NCBI RefSeq assembly: GCF_002159185.1
Contig: NZ_NFHD01000014.1
Location: forward strand, 24,476-88,475
Source: Gemmiger sp. An87
Lineage (GTDB): Bacteria; Bacillota; Clostridia; Oscillospirales; Ruminococcaceae
Direction: 5' to 3'
DNA length: 64,000 bases
Position 1 is the first letter of the stretch. Every line of letters starts with the position of its first letter. The notes under the pieces were generated by a model. The model was not told where the DNA came from. It saw only the letters and a list, made by a program, of their open reading frames with translations, and made no database searches. Shown here one piece after another: positions 47,241 to 56,214 of the stretch. A program made the translations under genes and the position numbers.

Positions 47241-49975
47241 GCCTACTGATGAATAACACCGACGCTCTGGTTCAGCTGCGCGGCTGCGACCGCGCCCAGC
47301 TGGAGGAGCTGTTCGGCACCATGGCCCCGGTATCCGGCCGGGTGGTGGGCGCACTGTACAACGCGGACACCGAAGGCATGAAGAACATGCTGCTGCACAC
47401 CAATCCCGCCGGTGTGGTGGCCGGTTTGAAGATTGCTGCCCTGCTCACCGGAGCCTCCGGCGCAGAGCTGGTAGTTCGCTGTGAGGTGGACCGCCAGACT
47501 CTGCTAGCCAACGCGGGCACGGTAGATCTGCCGCTGGAAATCACCCAGGCTGCGCTGGTGAACAAAGCGCTGCACAAGACTGACCTGCTTTTGAACCTGG
47601 AGCAGCTGGCCGCCATGGCCGACCGCCTGACCGGTGCACAGCCCGGCCTCCTCGTGGCCGTGGGTGATGCCACTCCCACTGAGTTACCTGCTGATACCCT
47701 GTTGACTGAGATTGTTCCCGCCGGCAAGGGCTTGCTGGTCGATCATCGGTTCTATTCCACCCAGCAGCTGGAGGGCATGACGCTGTCCAGCCTTGCCAGC
47801 CGCAGCGGCGTGCTGTGCCCCATGACCGACCGGGACTGCCCGGTGGACCTGGCCAAAAAGGAGATGCTCACCCTGCGCCGCCAGAGCTGCGGCAAGTGCA
47901 CCTTCTGCCGGGAGGGCCTGTATCAGCTGAATGAAATTTTCGAGCGCATTTCGCTGGGCCGCGCAAAGGCCGGTGATCTGAACCTGGCGGAGGAGATCGG
48001 CCGGGCGATGACCGTATCCTGCAACTGCACACTGGGCGAGGAGGCTGCACTGCCTGCCCTCAGCGCAATGGATGCCTTTGCCGCCGAAATCCAGGCTCAC
48101 GTGCGCCGCAAGGAATGTGCCGCCAATGCCTGCCTGGCGCTGACCCAGTTCTATGTGGACCCTCAGCTGTGCAATGGCTGCGGCAAGTGCCTGCCCACCT
48201 GTCCCAAGCAGTGCATCGAGGGCGGCGAGGGACTGGTGGCCGTGATCGACAGCTTCGACTGCAGCCGGTGCGGCGAATGCCTGACCGTCTGCGAACAGCA
48301 GGCCATCAAGCGCACCAGCGGCCGCCTGCCCAAGCTGCCCTCCTCCCCCGTTCCCGTGAAGGGCGCAGCTCCCGCCGCACAGGTGGAAAGCGAGGCCGCT
48401 CCTCTGCCCGCCATGAAACGCAAGCGGGTGTTTGCCCGCCCCACCAAGCCCCAGGCCGCTCCGGTGGAAACCCCGGCGGCTCCCGTCAACCAACCCAAAC
48501 ATGTTGAGGTGAATATCATGAAAACCATCGAAACCGATATCGTCATCGTGGCCGGCGGCCCCGCCGGTCTGGCCGCTGCCATCGCCGCGGGCGAGCAGGG
48601 TATGAAGACTGTGATCCTGGAGAAATCCAGCGCCACCGGCGGCGCTGCCAACATGGGCATGGGCCCCCTGGGCATCGACACCAAGATCCAGAAGGCCGCC
48701 TTCAACAACCTGGGCGTGGACAAGGCCATTCAGATGCACATGGAATACACCCACTACCGGGTGGACGAGGATCTGGTGCAGGCTTACTTCCACAAGAGTG
48801 CCGACACCATTGAATGGCTGGAGGAGATGGGCGTGGAATTCGCCGGCGCCTTCCGCTACTTCAAGGAATCCGAAGCCACCTGGCACATTGTCAAGCCGGA
48901 AAACGGCGTGATCGGTCCCCGTGCCGCCAGCGCCATGGTAAAGGCCATGACCCAGCGCGCCAAGGAGCTGGGCTGCGAGATCCTGCTGGAGACCGCTGCC
49001 ACCTCCCTGATCACCGAAGAGGGTAAGGTCTGCGGCGCTGTGGCCGTGGACAAGGACGGCAACGGCCTGGAAGTGCGCGGCAAGGCTGTGATTGTGGCCA
49101 CCGGCGGCTTCGGTAACAACCCCGAGATGATCGAGAAGGAATTCGGCCTGCACATCGGTCAGGACTACTTCCCCTTCCGCATTCCCGGCATTACCGGCGA
49201 CGGTCTGAAGATGATGTGGGAAGTGGGCGCGGAAAAGTTCGGCGCCAACATCGAAACCATCTACCAGCTGCCCGATAACCTGAACTGGTTCCTGCTGGAC
49301 GCCGTACTGCGTCAGCCCAACCTGATGGTAAACCAGCTGGGCGAGCGCTTCATGAACGAGGGCGATCTGGGCAACACCACCTATGCGGGCAACGCTCTGG
49401 CTCTGCAGCCCGGCAACTACGGCTACTGCATCATGGATGAGGGCATTCTGAAGGAGTACAAGAAGAATGGACCCGACATTGTGGACATCGTACATCCCGC
49501 CGAGGCCTTCCTGGCCTTCGAGGGTCAGGCCGCACAGGCTGTGGAGCAGGGCTACGAGGCTTACTTCGAGGCAACCACTGTGCCCGAGCTGGCCGAGAAG
49601 CTGGGCATCGACCCGGATGTGCTGCAGAACACCATCGACGAGTACAACGCCATGTGCCGCTGCGGCGTGGACAGCAAGTTCCATAAGTCCCAGAAGTACC
49701 TGCACCCCATCACTGGCAAGGGCAAGTACCTGGTGGGCAAATATTACCTGGGCGCCTACGGCACCGTGGGCGGCGTGCGTATCAACCGGTACTGCGAGGT
49801 TCTGGACAAGAACCACATGCCCATCGAGGGCCTGTACAGCGCCGGTTCCGACGCCAACACCATCTACGGCGACAGCTACAACTTCACCCTGCCCGGCAAC
49901 TCCATGGGCTTCGCGGTGAACACCGGCCGTATGGCGGGCGAAAGTGCTGCCCAGTACATTGCCGACTGCCAGTAA
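47237..49975 (+). CDS. Fusion: truncated NuoF-like + two ferredoxin clusters + FAD-dependent reductase
   Basis: 912 residues. About 1-300 resembles the C-terminal half of NuoF, with the [4Fe-4S] motif SCGKCTFCREG at 217-227 and CNC near 262, but without the FMN/NADH-binding GRGGAGFPTG region. Residues 309-355 hold two [4Fe-4S] ferredoxin motifs (CNGCGKCLPTCPKQC, CSRCGECLTVC). A Pro/Ala-rich linker (about 362-425) leads to an FAD_binding_2 flavoprotein of the fumarate/urocanate/ketosteroid reductase class, starting at Met428 with VAGGPAGLAAA (first glycine of GxGxxG is Ala) and containing VNQLGERFMNEG and GGVRINRYCEVLD. It overlaps the previous stop as ATGA. Probable role: reduce a C=C bond with electrons from the preceding protein. 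Confidence 0.88.
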   Translation: MSLLMNNTDALVQLRGCDRAQLEELFGTMAPVSGRVVGALYNADTEGMKNMLLHTNPAGVVAGLKIAALLTGASGAELVVRCEVDRQTLLANAGTVDLPLEITQAALVNKALHKTDLLLNLEQLAAMADRLTGAQPGLLVAVGDATPTELPADTLLTEIVPAGKGLLVDHRFYSTQQLEGMTLSSLASRSGVLCPMTDRDCPVDLAKKEMLTLRRQSCGKCTFCREGLYQLNEIFERISLGRAKAGDLNLAEEIGRAMTVSCNCTLGEEAALPALSAMDAFAAEIQAHVRRKECAANACLALTQFYVDPQLCNGCGKCLPTCPKQCIEGGEGLVAVIDSFDCSRCGECLTVCEQQAIKRTSGRLPKLPSSPVPVKGAAPAAQVESEAAPLPAMKRKRVFARPTKPQAAPVETPAAPVNQPKHVEVNIMKTIETDIVIVAGGPAGLAAAIAAGEQGMKTVILEKSSATGGAANMGMGPLGIDTKIQKAAFNNLGVDKAIQMHMEYTHYRVDEDLVQAYFHKSADTIEWLEEMGVEFAGAFRYFKESEATWHIVKPENGVIGPRAASAMVKAMTQRAKELGCEILLETAATSLITEEGKVCGAVAVDKDGNGLEVRGKAVIVATGGFGNNPEMIEKEFGLHIGQDYFPFRIPGITGDGLKMMWEVGAEKFGANIETIYQLPDNLNWFLLDAVLRQPNLMVNQLGERFMNEGDLGNTTYAGNALALQPGNYGYCIMDEGILKEYKKNGPDIVDIVHPAEAFLAFEGQAAQAVEQGYEAYFEATTVPELAEKLGIDPDVLQNTIDEYNAMCRCGVDSKFHKSQKYLHPITGKGKYLVGKYYLGAYGTVGGVRINRYCEVLDKNHMPIEGLYSAGSDANTIYGDSYNFTLPGNSMGFAVNTGRMAGESAAQYIADCQ
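48505..48520 (+). promoter_or_regulatory. Internal ribosome site and ATG at the flavoprotein domain
   Basis: GAGGTGA (48505-48511) lies 6 bases before an in-frame ATG (48518-48520) exactly where the flavoprotein domain begins. It could give a separate 485-residue reductase as well as the fusion. Confidence 0.55.
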
Positions 49976-49989
49976 CCGGAGGGGCCGGC

Positions 49990-50508
49990 ATGCATAACAA
50001 AGCACAAACTCTGACCCTTGCATTCTGCATCGCGCTGCTGCCGCCCATCTGGGCGGTGGCAGCGCCCTACCTGAACGTGACTACCGGCGCGGTGGCACTG
50101 ATCTGTGCCGGGCTGTGCGCCGCCAACGGCGACAAGGCCAGCGACGCGGGACGTATTTCCGCAGGGTTTCTTCTGGGTGATGCCTGGGCCTGCCTGGCGC
50201 TCTGGCTCATGGATCACCTGCCTCTGGGCGCGGACCTGAACCTGTTCTGCACCCTGTTCGTGCTGGGCGGTCTGGCGGTGCTGCTGAGCGCGCTGGCACC
50301 CCGGTTCATCTTCTGCCCCGCCTGGCTGTGCGGCTGGGCCATCGGGCTGACCATCCTTTCCCCCGTAGGCTTTACCGGAATGGGCAGCCTGCCCATTCAG
50401 ATCGGCGTGGCCATGCTGGTGGGTGTGTGGTATGTGGGCGTGTTTTTGAACCTGGTCCAAAAGCAGCTGATGCGTCTGTTTGACAAAAACTCCGATTCCA
50501 AGAGGTGA
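49990..50508 (+). CDS. Small multi-pass membrane protein (DUF1097-like)
   Basis: 172 residues with about four or five hydrophobic segments (FCIALLPPIWAVAAPYL, TGAVALICAGLCAA, LFVLGGLAVLLSALAP, WLCGWAIGLTIL, IQIGVAMLVGVWYVGVFLNLV). It resembles DUF1097/YcdZ-type proteins but I am not certain of the family. It sits between the reductase and hydrolase genes with 14- and 6-base gaps, so it may move the substrate or product across the membrane. Confidence 0.7.
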   Translation: MHNKAQTLTLAFCIALLPPIWAVAAPYLNVTTGAVALICAGLCAANGDKASDAGRISAGFLLGDAWACLALWLMDHLPLGADLNLFCTLFVLGGLAVLLSALAPRFIFCPAWLCGWAIGLTILSPVGFTGMGSLPIQIGVAMLVGVWYVGVFLNLVQKQLMRLFDKNSDSKR

Positions 50509-50514
50509 CATGGT

Positions 50515-51312
50515 ATGAACAAAGCAGTCGGCGTGAGCCGCGAGGAAATGGCTCTGCCCTACTACAAATTCTTTGAACAGCCGCTGGCCGAGATTCCGAC
50601 AGACAAGCTGGGAATCCTGAAAAGCGGCCCCTCTGCCCTGCCTGCGGTCCCCTTTGAGCAGCGCAACCGGTTCCTGGCCGGGCAGGACGGCGAATTCTGC
50701 CAGCTGGGCTACGGCGTTATGCCGGACGGCACTGGTTTTGTGTGCAACCAGACCTACATGCCCGGTGTGACGGGCGAGATGCTGGACTGGTGGTTCCCCT
50801 GGCACAGTGTGGGTTCCGACCTGCGTTACAAAATCTGGGACAAGGAGGACCACTATTTTGCCCGGGCAGACCGTGCGGACTACGTCTGCGACCCGGCGGT
50901 GCCTGTGAACCAGAAGACCTGGGGCGTAAACCACTACATCCTGGAGGATGTGGGCCCCGGCCCGGAATTTCTGAAGTTGTGCTTCAAGAGCCCGGCGGAC
51001 TTCGGTTATGATCCGGCGCTGGTGGGCGGTGAACAGTGCCAGTCGCTGGTGTGCGCCATCGGCGAGGGGAACTGCGCTGCCGCCATGACCCACAAGTGGT
51101 ACCCCTACAAGGACGGCGTAATGTTCTGCTCCCGGTTCTGGATCGGCTACGCACTGATCGACGGCGTTTACAAAAAGATTCTGCCGGAGGGCGTGCGCCT
51201 GCCCGAGATTGTGCCCCAAGGCCTGTTTGCCCACAACATCAAGGAATTTTCCAATCTGGCCGCCATTCTGCCCCGCCTGTGGGCCGAATGTCCGGAATGC
51301 CTAGGATTCTGA
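50515..51312 (+). CDS. PhlG/phloretin-hydrolase-like zinc C-C hydrolase
   Basis: 265 residues resembling the DAPG hydrolase (PhlG) family, which includes the gut bacterial phloretin hydrolase and cleaves an aryl-acyl C-C bond in phloroglucinol-type ketones. Seen are the family-like WWFPWHSVGSDLRYKIWDKEDHY region, His113 and Glu144 (31 apart, as I recall for two zinc ligands of PhlG) and HNIKE with His240/Glu244, matching the HxxxE ligand pair. It is about 30 residues shorter than PhlG. It closes the operon; substrate is inferred only as an acylated phenol or related ketone. Confidence 0.8.
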   Translation: MNKAVGVSREEMALPYYKFFEQPLAEIPTDKLGILKSGPSALPAVPFEQRNRFLAGQDGEFCQLGYGVMPDGTGFVCNQTYMPGVTGEMLDWWFPWHSVGSDLRYKIWDKEDHYFARADRADYVCDPAVPVNQKTWGVNHYILEDVGPGPEFLKLCFKSPADFGYDPALVGGEQCQSLVCAIGEGNCAAAMTHKWYPYKDGVMFCSRFWIGYALIDGVYKKILPEGVRLPEIVPQGLFAHNIKEFSNLAAILPRLWAECPECLGF

Positions 51313-51322
51313 TTCATACAGA

Positions 51323-51358
51323 AAAAGGACCGGCAGCAATTATGCTGCTGGTCCTTTT
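51323..51358. terminator. Bidirectional terminator
   Basis: A 16-bp stem AAAAGGACCGGCAGCA/TGCTGCTGGTCCTTTT follows the hydrolase gene and also serves the convergent NYN gene. Confidence 0.9.
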
Positions 51359-51383
51359 CTGTTGTATATGGCGGAAAGCCTGC

Positions 51384-52052
51384 TCAGGGCTCCCGCAGCT
51401 TTTCCTGCCGGTCGAAGTAGATGCCGGTGACTCCGTTGGCTTTTTCCATGATGCTCTTTTTCTTCTTCTCGGCCATTTTTTTGAAGCGGGGTTCCTTTTC
51501 CAGCGCCTCCAAAAAGCGCTTGCCCTTCTTCTTGGCGTTTTCCGGAATGGTCTCACACACCCGGTAAACCAGCTCGGCGGCCTCGCTGTCGCCGTTCAGC
51601 AGCACCCGGATGCGTTTTTTGCGGGGGTTCAGCTCCGGCTCACGCACCGGCTGAGCCGGACGGGCAGCCATCTCCTTGGCGTGGGCATAGCCCTGGCCCA
51701 CCGCCAGCTTCTCCACCGTTACACCCCGCTGGGCCCAGAAGCCGGACAGCACCTCGTAGTCGCTGTCATTGGAGACGATGTAAATTTCGCCTTCGCCGCC
51801 GGCGGCACACAGCCCCACATAGGACGCGATGGCAAAATCCATTGCGTTTTTGGTGCGGACCTTCTCGCCGCACCAGACGATCTCGATCTGACCGGAGGCC
51901 CGCATGCAAGTCTCCAGCATGGAAAAATTGATGCTCAGCTTTGCGTCGCCGGAAAAGGCGAATACACACATTTTATCTTCGGGGCGCATCCGTTCCGCCA
52001 CGGCCAGCCAGGCGGTGCCCACGTTTTCGGTATCAACCAGATAAGTTGCCAT
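51384..52052 (-). CDS. NYN/PIN-like domain protein (putative RNase)
   Basis: About 222 residues from MATYLVDTENVG; the GTG four codons earlier is part of the ribosome site. The N-terminal PIN-like fold has acidic residues in YLVDTENVG, MDFAIASYVG and VSNDSDYEVL, the NYN metal-site pattern. A Lys/Arg-rich C-terminal half (about 150-215) could bind nucleic acid. Substrate unknown. Confidence 0.8.
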   Translation of the reverse strand: MATYLVDTENVGTAWLAVAERMRPEDKMCVFAFSGDAKLSINFSMLETCMRASGQIEIVWCGEKVRTKNAMDFAIASYVGLCAAGGEGEIYIVSNDSDYEVLSGFWAQRGVTVEKLAVGQGYAHAKEMAARPAQPVREPELNPRKKRIRVLLNGDSEAAELVYRVCETIPENAKKKGKRFLEALEKEPRFKKMAEKKKKSIMEKANGVTGIYFDRQEKLREP

Positions 52053-52100
52053 TTGTTTTTTCACCTCAATGGTATAGTATACACCATTTTCGCGCCTGCA

Positions 52101-54209
52101 TCAAATTATACCGCCCGGCGGAATCAGCCGGAACACCGCCGCGCTGCGGGGCCCCATCTCCAGCGAGGCGCCGTTGAAGCCAGCAGGTTCAAAGGGATTC
52201 TCCTCGCTGGTGTGCAGCACAAGATGCCAGCAAAACCCCTTGGGCGGCGCAGGCAGCTGCTGCGTATGGGTTTCCCAGTGCATATTCAGCGCCAGCAACA
52301 GAATATCATCGTTTTCATCGGCCGCATCTCTGCCGGCGAACAACACGCCAATCTGACGTGTCTCAGGCAGAAACTCGCTGTTCCATGCCTTGCCGTTGTT
52401 GTGCAGCGAAAGATCCTTCCAGCCGCAGCGGCTGGGCGCGGTGGCTGCCCGCAGCACCGGGTGCGCCTTGCGCAGCGCGATCAGACGCCGGGTAAAATCG
52501 AAGAAATCCCGGTTTCGTTCCAGCTGTTCCCAGTTCAACCAGGAAATCTCGTTGTCCTGGCAATAGGCATTGTTGTTGCCGCTCTGGCTGTTGCCGAACT
52601 CATCTCCTGCCAGGAACATGGCCGCGCCCCGACTGCATAGCAGCACGGTCAGGGCGTTTTTACGCAGCCGATCCCGCAGTGCATTCACCGCAGGATTCTG
52701 GCTGGGGCCCTCCTCCCCGCAGTTCCAGCTGTTGTTGTCGTCAAAGCCATCGGTGTTGTTCCAGCCGTTGGCTTCATTGTGCTTTGCGTTGTAGGCGTAC
52801 AGGTCATACAGGGTAAAGCCGTCGTGGCAGGTGATGAAGTTCACCGTGGCGTTGGGGCGCTTGTCCGGCGGATAAAGATCCGGCGAGCCGCAGATGCGCT
52901 GCACCGCCGCTTCGGCCATCCCCCCGTCCCCCTTTAAGAATTTGCGCAGGTCATCACGGTATTTGCCGTTCCATTCGCTCCATCGGTTCCAGGAGGGGAA
53001 GCTGCCCACCTGATACAATCCGCCCGCGTCCCAGGCCTCCGCGATGAGCTTCACGTGGCTGAGCACCGGGTCGAAGGCCAGGCTTTCCAGCAGCGGCGGC
53101 TTGGACAGCGGACTGCCGGTCTCATCCCGCCCCAGAATGGAGGCCAGGTCAAAGCGGAAGCCGTCCACCCGGTATTCCACCGTCCAGTAACGCAGGCAGT
53201 CCAGAATAAACTGGCGCACCTGAGGGTGGTTGCAGTTCAGGGTATTGCCCACCCCGGAAAAATTGTAGTACCGGCCATCCGGTGTGAGCATGTAGTAGAT
53301 GTTGTTATCCAGGCCCTTGAAGGAAAAGAACGGACCGGTCTCGTCGCCCTCGGCCGTGTGGTTGAACACCACGTCCAGAATGACCTCAATCCCGTTTTCA
53401 TTCAGGCTGCGGATCAGGCGTTTGAGCTCCATACTTTCCCGGTTCAGCTCCGGCTCGGCGGTGTAGTCCATGTTGGGCGCAAAAAAGCAGATGGGGTTAT
53501 ATCCCCAGTAATTTCGCAGCTTCTGACCGTTCACCACCCGTTCCTCGGCTTTTTCATCAAACTCGAATACCGGCATCAGCTCCACCGCGTTCACACCCAG
53601 CTCCAGCAGATAAGGGATCTTTTCCTCCAGGCCCGCAAAGGTACCAGGAAATTTCACCTGGGAGCTGGCATGCTGCGTGAAGCCGCGCACATGCATCTCG
53701 TAGATAATCATGTCTGAAAACGGGATGCGCGGATTATGGACCGTTCCCCAGTCGAAGGTGTCCTCCACCACCCGGGCATGATAGGTGCGCCCCAGCCGCT
53801 CGCCGCCCGCCCAGATGCTCTGGACTGTCACCGCCCGGGCATAGGGGTCCAGCAGGAATTTGGTTCGGTCGAAAATCAGACCCCGGGCGGGGTCACAGGG
53901 GCCGTCCATCCGGTAGGCATATTCGATATCCTGAATATCCAGATCGAACACAATCATGGAATAGGTGCCGCCCATTCGGCACTCCTCCGGGAAGGGCAGC
54001 ACCGCGAAGGGCTCCTGGTCCGCCTGGTGAAACAGACACAGCTCGCAGGCGGTGCCGTTAAAGGAATGGATGGTAAAGCTGACGCCTCCCGGCACTAGCG
54101 TAGCCCCATTGGACAAAAACAAGCCCGGGCGAATCTGAAAACCGTTCACCTCGCCGGTGGCATGCAGCCGCCCGGGCAGCAGCGAACCGGAATGTGGTGT
54201 TCTGGACAT
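52101..54209 (-). CDS. glgX: Glycogen debranching enzyme / isoamylase-type GH13
   Basis: About 702 residues. An N-terminal CBM48-like domain (GATLVPGGVSFTIHSFNG) is followed by the GH13 barrel with DVVFNHTAEGDE, the nucleophile Asp in GFRFDLASILGRDE, the acid Glu in LIAEAWDAGG and HDG in ITCHDGFTLYD. It removes alpha-1,6 branches from glycogen. The start ATG is chosen for its spacing to GAAGGG; one two codons earlier is possible. No other glg gene is nearby. Confidence 0.93.
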   Translation of the reverse strand: MSRTPHSGSLLPGRLHATGEVNGFQIRPGLFLSNGATLVPGGVSFTIHSFNGTACELCLFHQADQEPFAVLPFPEECRMGGTYSMIVFDLDIQDIEYAYRMDGPCDPARGLIFDRTKFLLDPYARAVTVQSIWAGGERLGRTYHARVVEDTFDWGTVHNPRIPFSDMIIYEMHVRGFTQHASSQVKFPGTFAGLEEKIPYLLELGVNAVELMPVFEFDEKAEERVVNGQKLRNYWGYNPICFFAPNMDYTAEPELNRESMELKRLIRSLNENGIEVILDVVFNHTAEGDETGPFFSFKGLDNNIYYMLTPDGRYYNFSGVGNTLNCNHPQVRQFILDCLRYWTVEYRVDGFRFDLASILGRDETGSPLSKPPLLESLAFDPVLSHVKLIAEAWDAGGLYQVGSFPSWNRWSEWNGKYRDDLRKFLKGDGGMAEAAVQRICGSPDLYPPDKRPNATVNFITCHDGFTLYDLYAYNAKHNEANGWNNTDGFDDNNSWNCGEEGPSQNPAVNALRDRLRKNALTVLLCSRGAAMFLAGDEFGNSQSGNNNAYCQDNEISWLNWEQLERNRDFFDFTRRLIALRKAHPVLRAATAPSRCGWKDLSLHNNGKAWNSEFLPETRQIGVLFAGRDAADENDDILLLALNMHWETHTQQLPAPPKGFCWHLVLHTSEENPFEPAGFNGASLEMGPRSAAVFRLIPPGGII

Positions 54210-54370
54210 GAGCATTTCCCTTCTTCCCGAAAGCCCGTGCGTTCTGCGTCCGTCGCGGGCTCTTTTCTTTCATGATACCAAAAAACGGACCGAAAATGGA
54301 ACGGCGAAACCACCAAGAAAGCCCCCACTTCCTTGTGCGAAACAGCAAATATTTTTGGGTGTCTGGTGTT

Positions 54371-54712
54371 TTATTCCCAGGTCTGCCAAACCTCCGGGCA
54401 GCAGCCCACGGTAGCCTGCCGGCCGTTGCGCACGATGGGCTGGCGGATTAGCTGCTGGTTTTCAAACAGCTTGTCCGCCTGCTGTTCCGGCGCCAGGAAA
54501 CGCAGTAAGGTCAGAGTGTCCTTGTCTTTGGCGTTCTCATCTACCAGGCTCTGCCAGCCGCCCAGTGCGCGGCACACGTTGTCGAACTCGCCCCGGCTCA
54601 TCCCCTTTTCCTTCAGGTCGATCATCTGGAATTTGATCCCCCGTTCTTTAAACCAGCGCTGGGCCTTTTTGGTGTCAAAGCTTTTGTTCGTTCCGAAAAT
54701 CTGGATGTTCAT
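54371..54712 (-). CDS. ArsC/Spx-family protein lacking the catalytic cysteine
   Basis: 113 residues from MNIQIFGTNKS with AGGGAG upstream. The thioredoxin-like ArsC/YffB fold is clear (FDTKKAQRWFKERGIKF, the RQPIVRNG strand). The usual Cys of the N-terminal CxxC/CxT loop is replaced by Asn-Lys-Ser-Phe, so arsenate reduction is unlikely. It could be an RNA-polymerase-binding Spx relative or a degenerate member. Confidence 0.82.
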   Translation of the reverse strand: MNIQIFGTNKSFDTKKAQRWFKERGIKFQMIDLKEKGMSRGEFDNVCRALGGWQSLVDENAKDKDTLTLLRFLAPEQQADKLFENQQLIRQPIVRNGRQATVGCCPEVWQTWE

Positions 54713-54849
54713 GGTTTGCACTCCCTATTTTTGTTTGTTCACAGCCCACATTATACCATAAGTGCATGAAAAAGAGGCTGCAAGGCCTGCCCCTTTCAAC
54801 CATTTTGTAGTATACTGATAATCGATCTTAACCGAAAGGATGACCTGTT

Positions 54850-55332
54850 ATGACCATTCGATATGCTCGTTCCACCGATCTGGATGCTCTGGATGCACTG
54901 GAGCAGCAGTGCTTTCCGCCGGAGGAGGCGGCTACCCGCGCCTCCTTTGCCCAGCGGCTGGCGGTGTTTCCGGAGCATTTCTGGCTGGCAGAGGAGGATG
55001 GGCAGATTCTGGCCTGTGTGAACGGCTGCGTAAGCGACTCGCCCCTTTTGCAGGATGAGATGTTCGAAAATGCAGGCCTGCACAACGAGCAGGGCGCCTG
55101 GCAGATGCTCTTCGGCGTGGAAACCCATCCCGCCGCCCAGGGCAAGGGCTACGCCAGCGCACTGATGCGCCGGATGATTGCTGACGCCAAGGCCCAGGGC
55201 CGTCAGGGCGTGGTGCTTACCTGCAAGCAGGAGCTGCTGGATTTTTACCGCCGCTTCGGCTTTGAAAACGAGGGTGTTTCCGCCTCCCAGCATGGGGGCG
55301 CCGTCTGGTACGATATGCGGCTGCGCTTCTGA
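54850..55332 (+). CDS. GNAT-family N-acetyltransferase
   Basis: 160 residues. The acetyl-CoA loop AAQGKGYASALMRRM (Q/RxxGxG/A) is near 98-108, with the N-terminal MTIRYARSTDLDALDALEQQCFP typical of GNAT. AAAGGATGA precedes the ATG. The acceptor is unknown. Confidence 0.88.
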   Translation: MTIRYARSTDLDALDALEQQCFPPEEAATRASFAQRLAVFPEHFWLAEEDGQILACVNGCVSDSPLLQDEMFENAGLHNEQGAWQMLFGVETHPAAQGKGYASALMRRMIADAKAQGRQGVVLTCKQELLDFYRRFGFENEGVSASQHGGAVWYDMRLRF

Positions 55333-55398
55333 TTTTGCCACGGCAACATTTTACTTTGCGCACCTCTGCTACAATAGGAACGAAAAGGAGGCCCTGCC

Positions 55399-56160
55399 AT
55401 GAAGTTCATCATCTCCCCCGCCAAAACCATGAATGTGGATACCGATTCCTTCGCGCCCCGCGATCTGCCCCGCTTTCTGGAGCAAGCTGAGGAATTGAAG
55501 AACTATCTGCAAAGTCTGGACTATGCTACCTGTAAGGCCCTTTGGAACTGCAGCGACGCCCTGGCAGAGCCGAATTTTGAGCGTCTGCAGAAGATGGATT
55601 TACGCCGTACGCTGACCCCCGCGCTTTTTGCCTACGAGGGCATTCAATACCAGTACATGGCCCCCGGTGTGTTCACCGAAGAAGAACTCTCCTATGTACA
55701 GGAGCATCTGCGAATTCTTTCCGGCCTGTACGGCCTGCTGCGCCCCACGGACGGCGTGACTCCCTACCGGCTGGAGATGCAGGCAAAACCGGTGGGCTTT
55801 CGCTGCAAAACCCTGTATGAATTCTGGAGCAGCCGCCTGGCAGACGCTTTGGCCGAAGAAACCGACTGTCTGGTGGACCTGGCCTCCAAGGAATACAGTA
55901 AATGCGTGCTGGGCAAGCTGCCCGCTTCTGTGCGCCGGGTGCAGGTGACCTTCGCCCAGGAAACCGGCGGAAAGCTGAAAGAGAAGGCCACCTTCGCCAA
56001 GATGGCCCGGGGTGCAATGGTGCGCCATGCGGCGGAACAGAACTGCAAAACTCCGGAGGAGCTGCGTTCCTTCTGCCGGTTTGGGTTTGCCTATTCCCCT
56101 GAGCACTCCTCCCCCGACCATTTAGTCTTTGTACAGGACCCCAACTGGAAGTCTGACTGA
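55399..56160 (+). CDS. yaaA: YaaA-family peroxide-stress protein
   Basis: 253 residues starting MKFIISPAKTMNVDTD, the YaaA (DUF328) hallmark, with YEGIQYQYM and the C-terminal FCRFGFAY. In E. coli YaaA lowers free iron under H2O2 stress. Its neighbour bcp also acts on peroxides, so both may belong to an oxidant response. Terminal bases overlap a 20-mer repeated at 60398. Confidence 0.92.
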   Translation: MKFIISPAKTMNVDTDSFAPRDLPRFLEQAEELKNYLQSLDYATCKALWNCSDALAEPNFERLQKMDLRRTLTPALFAYEGIQYQYMAPGVFTEEELSYVQEHLRILSGLYGLLRPTDGVTPYRLEMQAKPVGFRCKTLYEFWSSRLADALAEETDCLVDLASKEYSKCVLGKLPASVRRVQVTFAQETGGKLKEKATFAKMARGAMVRHAAEQNCKTPEELRSFCRFGFAYSPEHSSPDHLVFVQDPNWKSD

Positions 56161-56179
56161 CCAATTTTGACCATTTAAT
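56160..56179 (+). repeat. 20-mer repeat, copy 1
   Basis: ACCAATTTTGACCATTTAAT here differs at one base from 60398-60417. It overlaps the yaaA stop and lies 35 bases before bcp. Confidence 0.5.
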
Positions 56180-56214
56180 TTTCCAAATCAAAAAGCGAAA
56201 AGGAGCGACTGTTT

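Noticed and set aside
47684..50023. 779-codon minus-strand frame opposite the reductase fusion
   Set aside because: Antisense shadow of a GC-rich gene with low-complexity translation; the plus strand carries clear Fe-S and FAD motifs.
56180..56214. Sigma-54 promoter before bcp
   Set aside because: Checked because of the repeated 20-mer upstream, but no TGGC-N8-TTGC-like -24/-12 pair is present.
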